Shown here one piece after another: positions 13,893 through 26,400 of a stretch of DNA of 64,000 nucleotides. A model generated the notes under the pieces. The model was not told where the DNA came from, ran no database searches, and was given only the letters and a program-made list of their open reading frames with translations. This DNA is from Eledone cirrhosa. Lineage: Eukaryota; Mollusca; Cephalopoda; Octopoda; Eledonidae. Every line of letters begins with the position of its first letter. Positions within the stretch are counted from its first letter, which is position 1. The position numbers and the translations under genes are program-made. The DNA is taken from positions 2,326,836 through 2,390,835 of the forward strand of contig OZ024740.1 of the NCBI GenBank assembly GCA_964016885.1. Reading direction: 5' to 3'.

Positions 13893-15879
13893 TCCTCACT
13901 ATAAAGTGGTCATGTAGATGTCACAATAAAAAGTACTTGGTCCTCACTATAAATTGGTCATGTAGGTGTCACAATAACAAGTATCCAGTCCACACTGTAA
14001 AGTGGTCATGTAGGTGTCACAATAAAAAGTATCCAGTCCACACTGTAAAATGGTCATGTAGGTGTCACAATAAAAAGTATCCAGTCCACACTGTAAAGTG
14101 ATCATGTAGGTGTCACAATAACAAGTATCCAGACCACACTGTAAAGTGGTCATGTAGGTGTCACAATAAAAAGAACCTGGTCCTCACTATAAAGTGGTCA
14201 TGTAGGTGTCACAATAAAAAGTACCTGGTCCTCACTATAAAGTGGTCATGTAGGTGTCAAAATAAAAAGTATCCAGCCCACACTATAAAGTCGTCATGTA
14301 GGTGTCACAATAAAAAGTACCCAGTCCACACTGTAAAGTGGTCATGTAGGTGTCACAATAAAAAGTATCCAGTCCACACTGTAAAGTGGTCATGTAGGTG
14401 TCACAATAAAAAGTACCCAGCCCACACTGTAAAGTGGTCATGTAGGTGTCACAATAAAAAGTACCTGGTCCTCACTATAAAGTGGTTATGTAGGTGTCAC
14501 AATAAAAAGTACCTGGTCCTCACTATAAAGTGGTTATGTAGGTGTCACAATAAAAAGTACCTGGTCCTCACTATAAAGTGGTCATGTAGGTGTCACAATA
14601 AAAAGTATCCAGTCCACACCGTAAAGTGGCCATGTAGGTGTCACAATAAAAAGTACCGGGTCCTCACTATAAAGTGGTCATGTAGGTGTCACAATAAAAA
14701 GTTCCTGGTCCTCACTATAAAGTGGTCATGTATGTGTCACAATAAAAAGTACCTGGTCCTCACTGTAAAGTGGTCATGTAGGTGTCACAATAACAAGTAT
14801 CCAGCCTACACTGTAAAGTGGTCATGTAGGTGTCACAATAAAAAGTATCCAGTCCACACTGTAAAATGGTCATGTAGGTGTCACAATAAAAAGTATCCAG
14901 TCCACACTGTAAAGTGGTCATATAGGTGTCACAATAAAAAGTACCCAGTCCACACTGTAAAGTGGTCATGTAGGTGTCACAATAAAAAGTATCCAGTCCA
15001 CAGTGTAAAGTGGTCATGTAGGTGTCACAATAAAAAGTATCCAGTCCACACTGTAAAGTGGTCATGTAGGTGTCACAATAAAAAGTACCCAGTCCACACT
15101 GTAAAGTGGTAATGTAGGTGTCACAATAAAAAGTACCCAGTCCTCACTATAAAGTGGTCATGAAGGTGTCCAATAAAAAGTACCAAGTCCACACTATAAA
15201 GTGGTCATGTAGGTGTCACAATAAAAAGTATCCAGTCCACACTATAAAGTGGTCATGAAGGTGTCACAATAAAAAGTATCCAGTCCACACTGTAAATTGG
15301 TCATGTAGGTGTCACAATAAAAAGTACCTGGTCCTCACTATAAAGTGGTCATGTAGGTGTCACAATAAAAAGTACCCAGTCCACACTGTAAAGTGGTCAT
15401 GTAGGTGTCACAATAACAAGTATCCAGTCCACACTGTAAAGTGGTCATATAGGTGTCACAATAAGAAGTATCCAGTCCACACTATAAACTGGTGATGTAG
15501 GTGTCACAATAACAAGTACCCAGCCCACACTATAAAGTGGTCATGTAGGTGTCACAATAACAAGTACCCAGTCCACACTGTAAAGTGGTCATGTCGGTGT
15601 CACAAAAAAAATTTCCCAAGCCACACTATAAAGTGGTCATGTAGGTGTCACAATAAAAAGTATCCAGCCCACACTGTAAAGTGGTCATGAAGGTGTCACA
15701 ATAAAAAGTATCCAGCCCACACTATAAAGTGGTCATGTAGGTGTCACAATAAAAAGTATCCAGACCACACTATAAAGTGGTCATGTAGGTGTCACAATAG
15801 AAAGTATCCAGCCCACACTATAAAGTGGTCATGTAGGTGTCACAATAAAATGTATCCAGCCCACACTATAAAGTGGTCA
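13893..15879. repeat. Segment C2
   Basis: A copy of C1, 240 bp shorter. It has one extra monomer near 15,020 and lacks the six-monomer internal duplication of C1 (+48 - 288 = -240). Landmarks: signature TGAAGGTGTCC at 15,161 and the TGTCGG / CACAAAAAAAATTTCC monomer at 15,592. At 15,880 the array changes to block D order. Confidence 0.85.
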
Positions 15880-17847
15880 TGTAGGTGTCACAATAACAAG
15901 TACCCAGTCCACACTATAAAGTGGTCATGTAGGTGTCACAATAAAAAGTATGCAGTCCACACTGTAAAGTGGTCATGTAGGTGTCACAATAAAAAGTATC
16001 CAGCCCACACTATAAAGTGGTCATGTAGGTGTCACAATAACAAGTACTCACTCCACACTGTAAAGTGGTCATGTCGGTGTCACAATAAAAAGTTCCCAAG
16101 CCACACTATAAAGTGGTCATGTAGGTGTCACAATAAAAAGTACCCAATCCACACTGTAAAGTGGTCATGTAGGTGTCACAATAAAAAGTATCCAGTCCAC
16201 ACTGTAAAGTGGTCATGTAGGTGTCACAATAACAAGTACCCAGCCCACACTGTAAAGTTGTCATGTAGGTGTCACAATAACAAGTATCCAACCCACACTG
16301 TAAAGTGGTCATGTAGGTGTCACAATAAAAAGTATCCAGCCCACACTGTAAAATGGTCATGTAGGTGTCACAATAAAAAGTATCCAGCCCACACTGTAAA
16401 GTGGTCATGTAGGTGTCAAAATAAAAAGTACCTGGTCCTCACTATAAAGTGGTCATGTAGGTGTCATAATAAAAAGTATCCAGCCCACACTGTAAAGTGG
16501 TCATGTAGGTGTCACAATAAAAAGTATCCAGTCCACACTGTAAAGTGGTCATGTAGGTGTCACAATGAAAAGTACCCAGCCCACACTGTAAAGTGGTCAT
16601 GTAGGTGTCACAATAAAAAGTACCTGGTCCTCACTATAAAGTGTTCATGTAGGTGTCACAATAAAAAGTACCTGGTCCTCACTGTAAAGTGGTCATGCAG
16701 GTGTCAAAATAAAAAGTACCTGGTCCTCACTATAAAGTGGTTATGTAGGTGTCACAATAAAAAGTACCTGGTCCTCACTATAAAGTGGTCATGTAGGTGT
16801 CACAATAAAAAGTATCCAGCCCACACTATAAAGTGGTCATGTAGGTGTCACAATAGAAAGTACCCAGCCCACACTATAAAGTGGTCATGTAGGTGTCACA
16901 ATAAAAAGTATCCAGTCCACACTGTAAAGTGGTCATGTAGGTGTCACAATGAAAAGTACCCAGCCCACACTGTAAAGTGGTCATATAGGTGTCACAATAA
17001 AAAGTACCTGGTCCTCACCATAAAGTGTTCATGTCGGTGTCACAATAAAAAGTTCCCAAGCCACACTATAAAGTGGTCATGTAGGTGTCACAATAAAAAG
17101 TATCTAGCCCACACTATAAAGTGGTCATGTAGGTGTCACAATAGAAAGTACCCAGCCCACACTATAAAGTGGTCATGTAGGTGTCACAATAAAAAGTATC
17201 CAGCCCACACTATAAAGTGGTCATGTAGGTGTCACAATAACAAGTACCCAGTCCACACTATAAAGTGGTCATGTAGGTGTCACAATAAAAAGTATGCAGT
17301 CCACACTGTAAAGTGGTCATGTAGGTGTCACAATAACAAGTACCCAGTCCACACTATAAAGTGGTCATGTAGGTGTCACAATAAAAAGTATGCAGTCCAC
17401 ACTGTAAAGTGGTCATGTAGGTGTCACAATAAAAAGTACCCAGCCCACACTGTAAAGTGGGCATGTAGGTGTCACAATAAAAAGTACCCAGCCCACACTG
17501 TAAAGTGGTCATGTAGGTGTCACAATAACAAGTACCCAGCCCACACTGTAAAGTGGTCATGTAGGTGTCACAATAGCAAGTACCCAGTCCACACTATAAA
17601 GTGGTCATGTAGGTGTCACAATAAAAAGTACCCAGCCCACACTGTAAAGTGGTCATGTAGGTGTCACAATAACAAGTACCCAGTCCACACTATAAAGTGG
17701 TCATGTAGGTGTCACAATAAAAAGTATGCAGTCCACACTGTAAAGTGGTCATGTAGGTGTCACAATAAAAAGTATCCAGCCCACACTATAAAGTGGTCAT
17801 GTAGGTGTCACAATAAAAAGTACCCAATCCACACTGTAAAGTGGTCA
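15688..17847. repeat. Block D unit, 2,160 bp (45 monomers)
   Basis: Runs from one TGAAGG monomer (15,688) to the next (17,848). It carries the TGTCGG / TTCCCAAG monomers at 16,072 and 17,032 and GTGGGCATG at 17,457, the same markers as the window start. From 15,850 to 17,850 it contains the longest ATG-initiated open frame of the window (666 codons, plus strand), which ends at the TGA of the TGAAGG monomer. That frame is treated as a by-product of the 48-bp period. The first 192 bp overlap the end of segment C2, whose tail shares the D head sequence. Confidence 0.85.
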
Positions 17848-20800
17848 TGAAGGTGTCACAATAAAAAGTATCCAGCCCACACTATAAAGTGGTCATGTAG
17901 GTGTCACAATAAAAAGTATCCAGCCCACACTATAAAGTGGTCATGTAGGTGTCACAATAGAAAGTATCCAGCCCACACTATAAAGTGGTCATGTAGGTGT
18001 CACAATAAAAAGTATCCAGCCCACACTATAAAGTGGTCATGTAGGTGTCACAATAACAAGTATCCAGCCCACACTGTAAAGTGGTCATGTAGGTGTCACA
18101 ATAACAAGTACCCAGTCCACACTATAAAGTGGTCATGTAGGTGTCACAATAAAAAGTATGCAGTCCACACTGTAAAGTGGTCATGTAGGTGTCACAATAA
18201 AAAGTATCCAGCCCACACTATAAAGTGGTCATGTAGGTGTCACAATAACAAGTACCCACTCCACACTGTAAAGTGGTCATGTCGGTGTCACAATAAAAAG
18301 TTCCCAAGCCACACTATAAAGTGGTCATGTAGGTGTCACAATAAAAAGTACCCAATCCACACTGTAAAGTGGTCATGTAGGTGTCACAATAAAAAGTATC
18401 CAGTCCACACTGTAAAGTGGTCATGTAGGTGTCACAATAACAAGTACCCAGCCCACACTGTAAAGTGGTCATGTAGGTGTCACAATAACAAGTATCCAAC
18501 CCACACTGTAAAGTGGTCATGTAGGTGTCACAATAAAAAGTATCCAGCCCACACTGTAAAATGGTCATGTAGGTGTCACAATAAAAAGTATCCAGCCCAC
18601 ACTGTAAAGTGGTCATGTAGGTGTCAAAATAAAATGTACCTGGTCCTCACTATAAAGTGGTCATGTAGGTGTCATAATAAAAAGTATCCAGCCCACACTG
18701 TAAAGTGGTCATGTAGGTGTCACAATAAAAAGTATCCAGTCCACACTGTAAAGTGGTCATGTAGGTGTCACAATGAAAAGTACCCAGCCCACACTGTAAA
18801 GTGGTCATGTAGGTGTCACAATAAAAAGTACCTGGTCCTCACTATAAAGTGTTCATGTAGGTGTCACAATAAAAAGTACCTGGTCCTCACTGTAAAGTGG
18901 TCATGCAGGTGTCAAAATAAAAAGTACCTGGTCCTCACTATAAAGTGGTTATGTAGGTTGTCACAATAAAAAGTACCTGGTCCTCACTATAAAGTGGTCA
19001 TGTAGGTGTCACAATAAAAAGTATCCAGCCCACACTATAAAGTGGTCATGTAGGTGTCACAATAGAAAGTACCCAGCCCACACTATAAAGTGGTCATGTA
19101 GGTGTCACAATAAAAAGTATCCAGTCCACACTGTAAAGTGGTCATGTAGGTGTCACAATGAAAAGTACCCAGCCCACACTGTAAAGTGGTCATGTAGGTG
19201 TCACAATAAAAAGTACCTGGTCCTCACCATAAAGTGTTCATGTCGGTGTCACAATAAAAAGTTCCCAAGCCACACTATAAAGTGGTCATGTAGGTGTCAC
19301 AATAAAAAGTATCCAGCCCACACTATAAAGTGGTCATGTAGGTGTCACAATAGAAAGTACCCAGCCCACACTATAAAGTGGTCATGTAGGTGTCACAATA
19401 AAAAGTATCCAGCCCACACTATAAAGTGGTCATGTAGGTGTCACAATAACAAGTACCCAGTCCACACTATAAAGTGGTCATGTAGGTGTCACAATAAAAA
19501 GTATGCAGTCCACACTGTAAAGTGGTCATGTAGGTGTCACAATAACAAGTACCCAGTCCACACTATAAAGTGGTCATGTAGGTGTCACAATAAAAAGTAT
19601 GCAGTCCACACTGTAAAGTGGTCAAGTAGGTGTCACAATAAAAAGTACCCAGCCCACACTGTAAAGTGGGCATGTAGGTGTCACAATAAAAAGTACCCAG
19701 CCCACACTGTAAAGTGGTCATGTAGGTGTCACAATAACAAGTACCCAGCCCACACTGTAAAGTGGTCATGTAGGTGTCACAATAGCAAGTAGCCAGTCCA
19801 CACTATAAAGTGGTCATGTAGGTGTCACAATAAAAAGTACCCAGCCCACACTGTAAAGTGGTCATGTAGGTGTCACAATAACAAGTACCCAGTCCACACT
19901 ATAAAGTGGTCATGTAGGTGTCACAATAAAAAGTATGCAGTCCACACTGTAAAGTGGTCATGTAGGTGTCACAATAAAAAGTATCCAATCCACACTGTAA
20001 AGTGGTCATGTAGGTGTCACAATAAAAAGTACCCAATCCACACTGTAAAGTGGTCATGTAGGTGTCACAATAAAAAGTACCCAATCCACACTGTAAAGTG
20101 GTCATGTAGGTGTCACAATAAAAAGTATCCAGCCCACACTGTAAAATGGTCATGTAGGTGTCACAATAAAAAGTATCCAGCCCACACTGTAAAGTGGTCA
20201 TGTAGGTGTCAAAATAAAAAGTACCTGGTCCTCACTATAAAGTGGTCATGTAGGTGTCATAATAAAAAGTATCCAGCCCACACTGTAAAGTGGTCATGTA
20301 GGTGTCACAATAAAAAGTATCCAGTCCACACTGTAAAGTGGTTATGTAGGTGTCACAATGAAAAGTACCCAGCCCACACTGTAAAGTGGTCATGTAGTGT
20401 CACAATAAAAAGTACCTGGTCCTCACTATAAAGTGTTCATGTAGGTGTCACAATAAAAAGTACCTGGTCCTCACTGTAAAGTGGTCATGTAGGTGTCAAA
20501 ATAAAAAGTACCTGGTCCTCACTATAACGTGGTTATGTAGGTGTCACAATAAAAAGTACCTGGTCCTCACTATAAAGTGGTCATGTAGGTGTCACAATAA
20601 AAAGTATCCAGCCCACACTATAAAGTGGTCATGTAGGTGTCACAATAAAAAGTACCCAGTCCACACTGTAAAGTGGTCATGTAGGTGTCACGATAAAAAG
20701 TATCCAGTCCACACTGTAAAGTGGTCATGAAAGGTGTCACAATAACAAGTACCTGGTCCACACTGTAACGTGGTCATGTAGGTGTCACAATAACAAGTAT

Positions 20801-21928
20801 CCAGCCCACACTGTAAAGTGGTCATGTAGGTGTCACAATAACAAGTACCCAGTCCACACTCTAAAGTGGTCATGTAGGTGTCACAATAAAAAGTACGTGG
20901 TCCTCACTATAAAGTGGTTATGTAGGTGTCACAATAAAAAGTATCCAGCCCACACTATAAAGTGGTCATGCAGGTGTCACAATAAAAAGTACCCAGTCCA
21001 CACTGTAAAGTGGTCATGTAGGTGTCACAATAAAAAGTAGCTGGTCCTCACTATAAAATGGTCATGTAGGTGTCACAATAAAAAGTACCTGGTCCTCACT
21101 ATAAAGTGGTCATGTAGGTGTCACAATAACAAGTATCCAGCCCACACTGTAAAGTGGTCATGTAGGTGTCACAATAACAAGTATCCAGCCCACACTGTAA
21201 AGTCATCATGTAGGTGTCACAATAAAAAGTACCCAGTCCACACTGTAAAGTGGTCATGTAGGTGTCACAATAAAAAGTATCCAGCCCACACTATAAAGTG
21301 GTCATGTAGGTGTCACAATAACAAGTACCCAGTCCACACTATAAAGTGGTCATGTAGGTGTCACAATAAAAAGTATGCAGTCCACACTGTAAAGTGGTCA
21401 TGTAGGTGTCACAATAACAAGTACCCAGTCCACACTATAAAGTGGTCATGTAGGTGTCAGAATAAAAAGTATGCAGTCCACACTGTAAAGTGGTCATGTA
21501 GGTGTCACAATAAAATGTACCCAGACCACACTGTAAAGTGGGCATGTAGGTGTCACAATAAAAAGTACCCAGCCCACACTGTAAAGTGGTCATGTAGGTG
21601 TCACAATAACAAGTACCCAGCCCACACTGTAAAGTGGTCATGTAGGTGTCACAATAGCAAGTACCCAGTCCACACTATAAAGTGGTCATGTAGGTGTCAC
21701 AATAAAAAGTACCCAGCCCACACTGTAAAGTGGTCATGTAGGTGTCACAATAACAAGTACCCAGTCCACACTATAAAGTGGTCATGTAGGTGTCACAATA
21801 AAAAGTATGCAGTCCACACTGTAAAGTGGTCATGTAGGTGTCACAATAAAAAGTATCCAGCCCACACTATAAAGTGGTCATGTAGGTGTCACAATAAAAA
21901 GTACCCAATCCACACTGTAAAGTGGTCA
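17848..21928. repeat. Block D unit, 4,081 bp (85 monomers + 1)
   Basis: Runs from the TGAAGG monomer at 17,848 to that at 21,929. Its first part matches the window start at offset 17,895 and includes the shared insertion at 18,956. Two further indels are private: a one-base deletion in TGTAGTGTC near 20,396 and a one-base insertion in TGAAAGGTG near 20,730. Together with 18,956 they net +1, matching 85 x 48 + 1. GTGGGCATG markers lie at 19,666 and 21,538, which shows an internal partial duplication. Confidence 0.88.
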
Positions 21929-23570
21929 TGAAGGTGTCACAATAAAAAGTATCCAGCCCACACTATAAAGTGGTCATGTAGGTGTCACAATAAAAAGTAT
22001 CCAGCCCACACTATAAAGTGGTCATGTAGGTGTCACAATAGAAAGTATCCAGCCCACACTATAAAGTGGTCATGTAGGTGTCACAATAACAAGTATACAG
22101 CCCACACTATAAAGTGGTCATGTAGGTGTCACAATAACAAGTATCCAGCCCACACTGTAAAGTGGTCATGTAGGTGTCACAATAACAAGTACCCAGTCCA
22201 CACTATAAAGTGGTCATGTAGGTGTCACAATAAAAAGTATGCAGTCCACACTGTAAAGTGGTCATGTAGGTGTCACAATAAAAAGTATCCAGCCCACACT
22301 ATAAAGTGGTCATGTAGGTGTCACAATAACAAGTACCCACTCCACACTGTAAAGTGGTCATGTCGGTGTCACAATAAAAAGTTCCCAAGCCACACTATAA
22401 AGTGGTCATGTAGGTGTCACAATAAAAAGTACCCAATCCACACTGTAAAGTGGTCATGTAGGTGTCACAATAAAAAGTATCCAGTCCACACTGTAAAGTG
22501 GTCATGTAGGTGTCACAATAACAAGTACCCAGCCCACACTGTAAAGTGGTCATGTAGGTGTCACAATAACAAGTATCCAACCCACACTGTAAAGTGGTCA
22601 TGTAGGTGTCACAATAAAAAGTATCCAGCCCACACTGTAAAATGGTCATGTACGTGTCACAATAAAAAGTATCCAGCCCACACTGTAAAGTGGTCATGTA
22701 GGTGTCAAAATAAAAAGTACCTGGTCCTCACTATAAAGTGGTCATGTAGGTGTCATAATAAAAAGTATCCAGCCCACACTGTAAAGTGGTCATGTAGGTG
22801 TCACAATAAAAAGTATCCAGTCCACACTGTAAAGTGGTCATGTAGGTGTCACAATGAAAAGTACCCAGCCCACACTGTAAAGTGGTCATGTAGGTGTCAC
22901 AATAAAAAGTACCTGGTCCTCACTATAAAGTGTTCATGTAGGTGTCACAATAAAAAGTACCTGGTCCTCACTGTAAAGTGGTCATGCAGGTGTCAAAATA
23001 AAAAGTACCTGGTCCTCACTATAAAGTGGTTATGTAGGTGTCACAATAAAAAGTACCTGGTCCTCACTATAAAGTGGTCATGTAGGTGTCACAATAAAAA
23101 GTATCCAGCCCACACTATAAAGTGGTCATGTAGGTGTCACAATAGAAAGTACCCAGCCCACACTATAAAGTGGTCATGTAGGTGTCACAATAAAAAGTAT
23201 CCAGTCCACACTGTAAAGTGGTCATGTAGGTGTCACAATGAAAAGTACCCAGCCCACACTGTAAAGTGGTCATGTAGGTGTCACAATAAAAAGTACCTGG
23301 TGCTCACCATAAAGTGTTCATGTCGGTGTCACAATAAAAAGTTCCCAAGCCACACTATAAAGTGGTCATGTAGGTGTCACAATAAAAAGTATCCAGCCCA
23401 CACTATAAAGTGGTCATGTAGGTGTCACAATAGAAAGTACCCAGCCCACACTATAAAGTGGTCATGTAGGTGTCACAATAAAAAGTATCCAGCCCACACT
23501 ATAAAGTGGTCATGTAGGTGTCACAATAACAAGTACCCAGTCCACACTATAAAGTGGTCATGTAGGTGTC
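21929..23570. repeat. Block D unit, third copy, truncated
   Basis: Follows the 4,081-bp unit and repeats its start, with TGTCGG monomers at 22,361 and 23,321. It lacks the GGTTGTC insertion of the other two copies, so these two markers are exactly 960 bp (20 monomers) apart. Monomer order stops matching at about 23,570, where a GTATGCAG monomer is replaced by another AACAAGTACCCAG monomer. Confidence 0.82.
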
Positions 23571-23639
23571 ACAATAACAAGTACCCAGTCCACACTATAA
23601 AGTGGTCATGTAGGTGTCACAATAAAAAGTATCCAGCCC

Positions 23640-26400
23640 ACACTATAAAGTGGTCATGTAGGTGTCACAATAACAAGTACCCAGCCCACACTATAAAGTG
23701 GTCATGTAGGTGTCACAATAGAAAGTACCCAGCCCACACTATAAAGTGGTCATGTGGGTGTCACAATAAAAAGTATCCAGCCCACACTATAAAGTGGTCA
23801 TGTAGGTGTCACAATAACAAGTATCCAGCCCACACTGTAAAGTGGTCATGTAGGTGTCACAATAACAAGTACCCAGTCCACACTATAAAGTGGTCATGTA
23901 GGTGTCACAATAAAAAGTATGCAGTCCACACTGTAAAGTGGTCATGTTGGTGTCACAATAAAAAGTATCCAGCCCACACTATAAAGTGGTCATGTAGGTG
24001 TCACAATAAAAAGTACCCAATCAACACTGTAAAGTGGTCATGTAGGTGTCACAATAAAAAGTATCCAGTCCACACTGTAAAGTGGTCATGTAGGTGTCAC
24101 AATAACAAGTACCCAGCCCACACTGTAAAGTGGTCATGTAGGTGTCACAATAACAAGTATCCAACCCACACTGTAAAGTGGTCATGTAGGTGTCACAATA
24201 AAAAGTATCCAGCCCACACTGTAAAGTGGTCATGTAGGTGTCAAAATAAAAAGTACCTGGTCCTCACTATAAAGTGATCATGTAGGTGTCATAATAAAAA
24301 GTATCCAGCCCACACTGTAAAGTGGTCATGTAGGTGTCAAAATAAAAAGTACCTGGTCCTCACTATAAAGTGGTCATGTAGGTGTCATAATAAAAAGTAT
24401 CCAGCCCACACTGTAAAGTGGTCATGTAGGTGTCACAATAAAAAGTATCCAGCCCACACTGTAAAGTGGTCATGTAGGTGTCAAAATAAAAAGTACCTGG
24501 TCCTCACTATAAAGTGGTCATGTAGGTGTCATAATAAAAAGTATCCAGCCCACACTGTAAAGTGGTCATGTAGGTGTCACAATAAAAAGTATCCAGTCCA
24601 CACTGTAAAGTGGTCATGTAGGTGTCACAATAAAACGTACCCAGCCCACACTGTAAAGTGGTCATGTAGGTGTCACAATAAAAAGTACCTGGTCCTCACT
24701 ATAAAGTGTTCATGTAGGTGTCACAATAAAAAGTACCTGGTCCTCACTGTAAAGTGGTCATGTAGGTGTCAAAATAAAAAGTACCTGGTCCTCACTATAA
24801 AGTGGTTCTGTAGGTGTCACACTAAAAAGTACCTGGTCCTCACTATAAAGTGGTCATGTAGGTGTTACAATAAAAAGTATCCAGCCCACACTATAAAGTG
24901 GTCATGTAGGTGTCACAATAAAAAGTACCCAGTCCACACTGTAAAGTGGTCATGTAGGTGTCACGATAAAAAGTACCCAGTCCACACTGTAAAGTGGTCA
25001 TGTAGGTGTCACAATAAAAAGTACGTGGTCCACACTGTAACGTGGTCATGTAGGTGTCACAATAACAAGTATCCAGCCCACACTATAAAGTGGTCATGTA
25101 GGTGTCACAATAACAAGTACCCAGTCCACACTCTAAAGTGGTCATGTAGGTGTCACAATAAAAAGTACGTGGTCCTCACTATAAAGTGGTTATGTAGGTG
25201 TCACAATAAAAAGTATCCAGCCCACACTATAAAGTGGTCATGTAGGTGTCACAATAAAAAGTACCCAGTCCACACTGTAAAGTGGTCATGTAGGTGTCAC
25301 AATAACAAGTACCCAGTCCACACTGTAAAGTGGTCATGTAGGTGTCACAATAAAAAGTACCTGGTCCTCACTATAAAGTGGTCATGTAGGTGTCACAATA
25401 AAAAGTACCTGGTCCTCACTATAAAGTGGTCATGTAGGTGTCACAATAACAAGTATCCAGTCCACACTGTAAAGTGGTCATGTAGGTGTCACAATAACAA
25501 GTATCCAGCCCACACTGTAAAGTGGTCATGTAGGTGTCACAATAAAAAGTATCCAGTCCACACTGTAAAGTGGTCATGTAGGTGTCACAATAAAAAGTAT
25601 CCAGTCCACACTGTAAAGTGGTCATGTAGGTGTCACAATAGAAAGTACCCAGTCCACACTGTAAAGTGGTCATGTAGGTGTCACAATAAAAAGTACCTGG
25701 TCCTCACTATAAAGTGGTCATGTAGGTGTCACAATAAAAATACCCAGTCCACACTGTAAAGTGGTCATGTAGGTGTCACAATAACAAGTACCCAGTCCAC
25801 ACTGTAAAGTGGTCATGTATGTGTCACAAAAAAAAGTACCCAGTCCACACTATAAAGTGGTCATGTAGGTGTCACAATAAAAAGTATCCAGTCCACACTA
25901 TAAAGTGGTCATGAAGGTGTCACAATAAAAAGTACCCATTCCACACTGTAAAGTGGTCATGTAGGTGCCACAATAATAAGTACCTGGTCCTCACTATAAA
26001 GTGGTCATGTAGGTGTCACAATAAAAAGTATCCAGACCACACTGTAAAGTGGTCATGTAGGTGACACAATAAAAAGTAGCTGGTCCTCACTATAAAGTGG
26101 TCATGTAGGTGTCACAATAAAAAGTACCCAGTCCTCACTATGAAGTGGTCATGAAGGTGTCACAATAAAAAGTACCCAGTCCACACTATAAAGTGGTCAT
26201 GTAGGTGTCACAATAAAAAGTATCCAGTCCACACTATAAAGTGGTCATGAAGGTGTCACAATAAAAAGTACCCAGTCCACACTGTAAAGTGGTCATGTAG
26301 GTGTCACAATAAAAAGTACCTGCTCCTCACTATAAAGTGGTCATGTAGGTGTCACAATAAAAAGTACCCAGTCCACACTGTAAAGTGGTCATGTAGGTGT
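23640..26400. repeat. Block E, copy 1
   Basis: About 2.76 kb matching 27,720-30,480 at an offset of 4,079-4,080 bp. Markers in order: TAGAAAG, GTATGCAG, CCAACCC, CAAAATAAA and CATAATAAA monomers, CACTAAAAAG, TAACGTGG, GTACGTGGTCC, then TGTATGTGTCACAAAAAAAA at 25,816 and a TGCCACAATAATAAG monomer near 25,965. The offset shifts by one because copy 1 has a deletion at about 25,740 (AAAAATACCC) absent from copy 2. Edges are approximate. Confidence 0.82.

Noticed and set aside
15850..17850. Plus-strand 666-codon open frame as a gene for a Cys-rich repeat protein
   Set aside because: It is the satellite read in the one plus frame without a built-in stop. The start ATG is a chance variant (AAAATGTAT), the end is the TGA of a TGAAGG monomer, there is no signal peptide, unique domain or unique flank, and variants mostly change residues.
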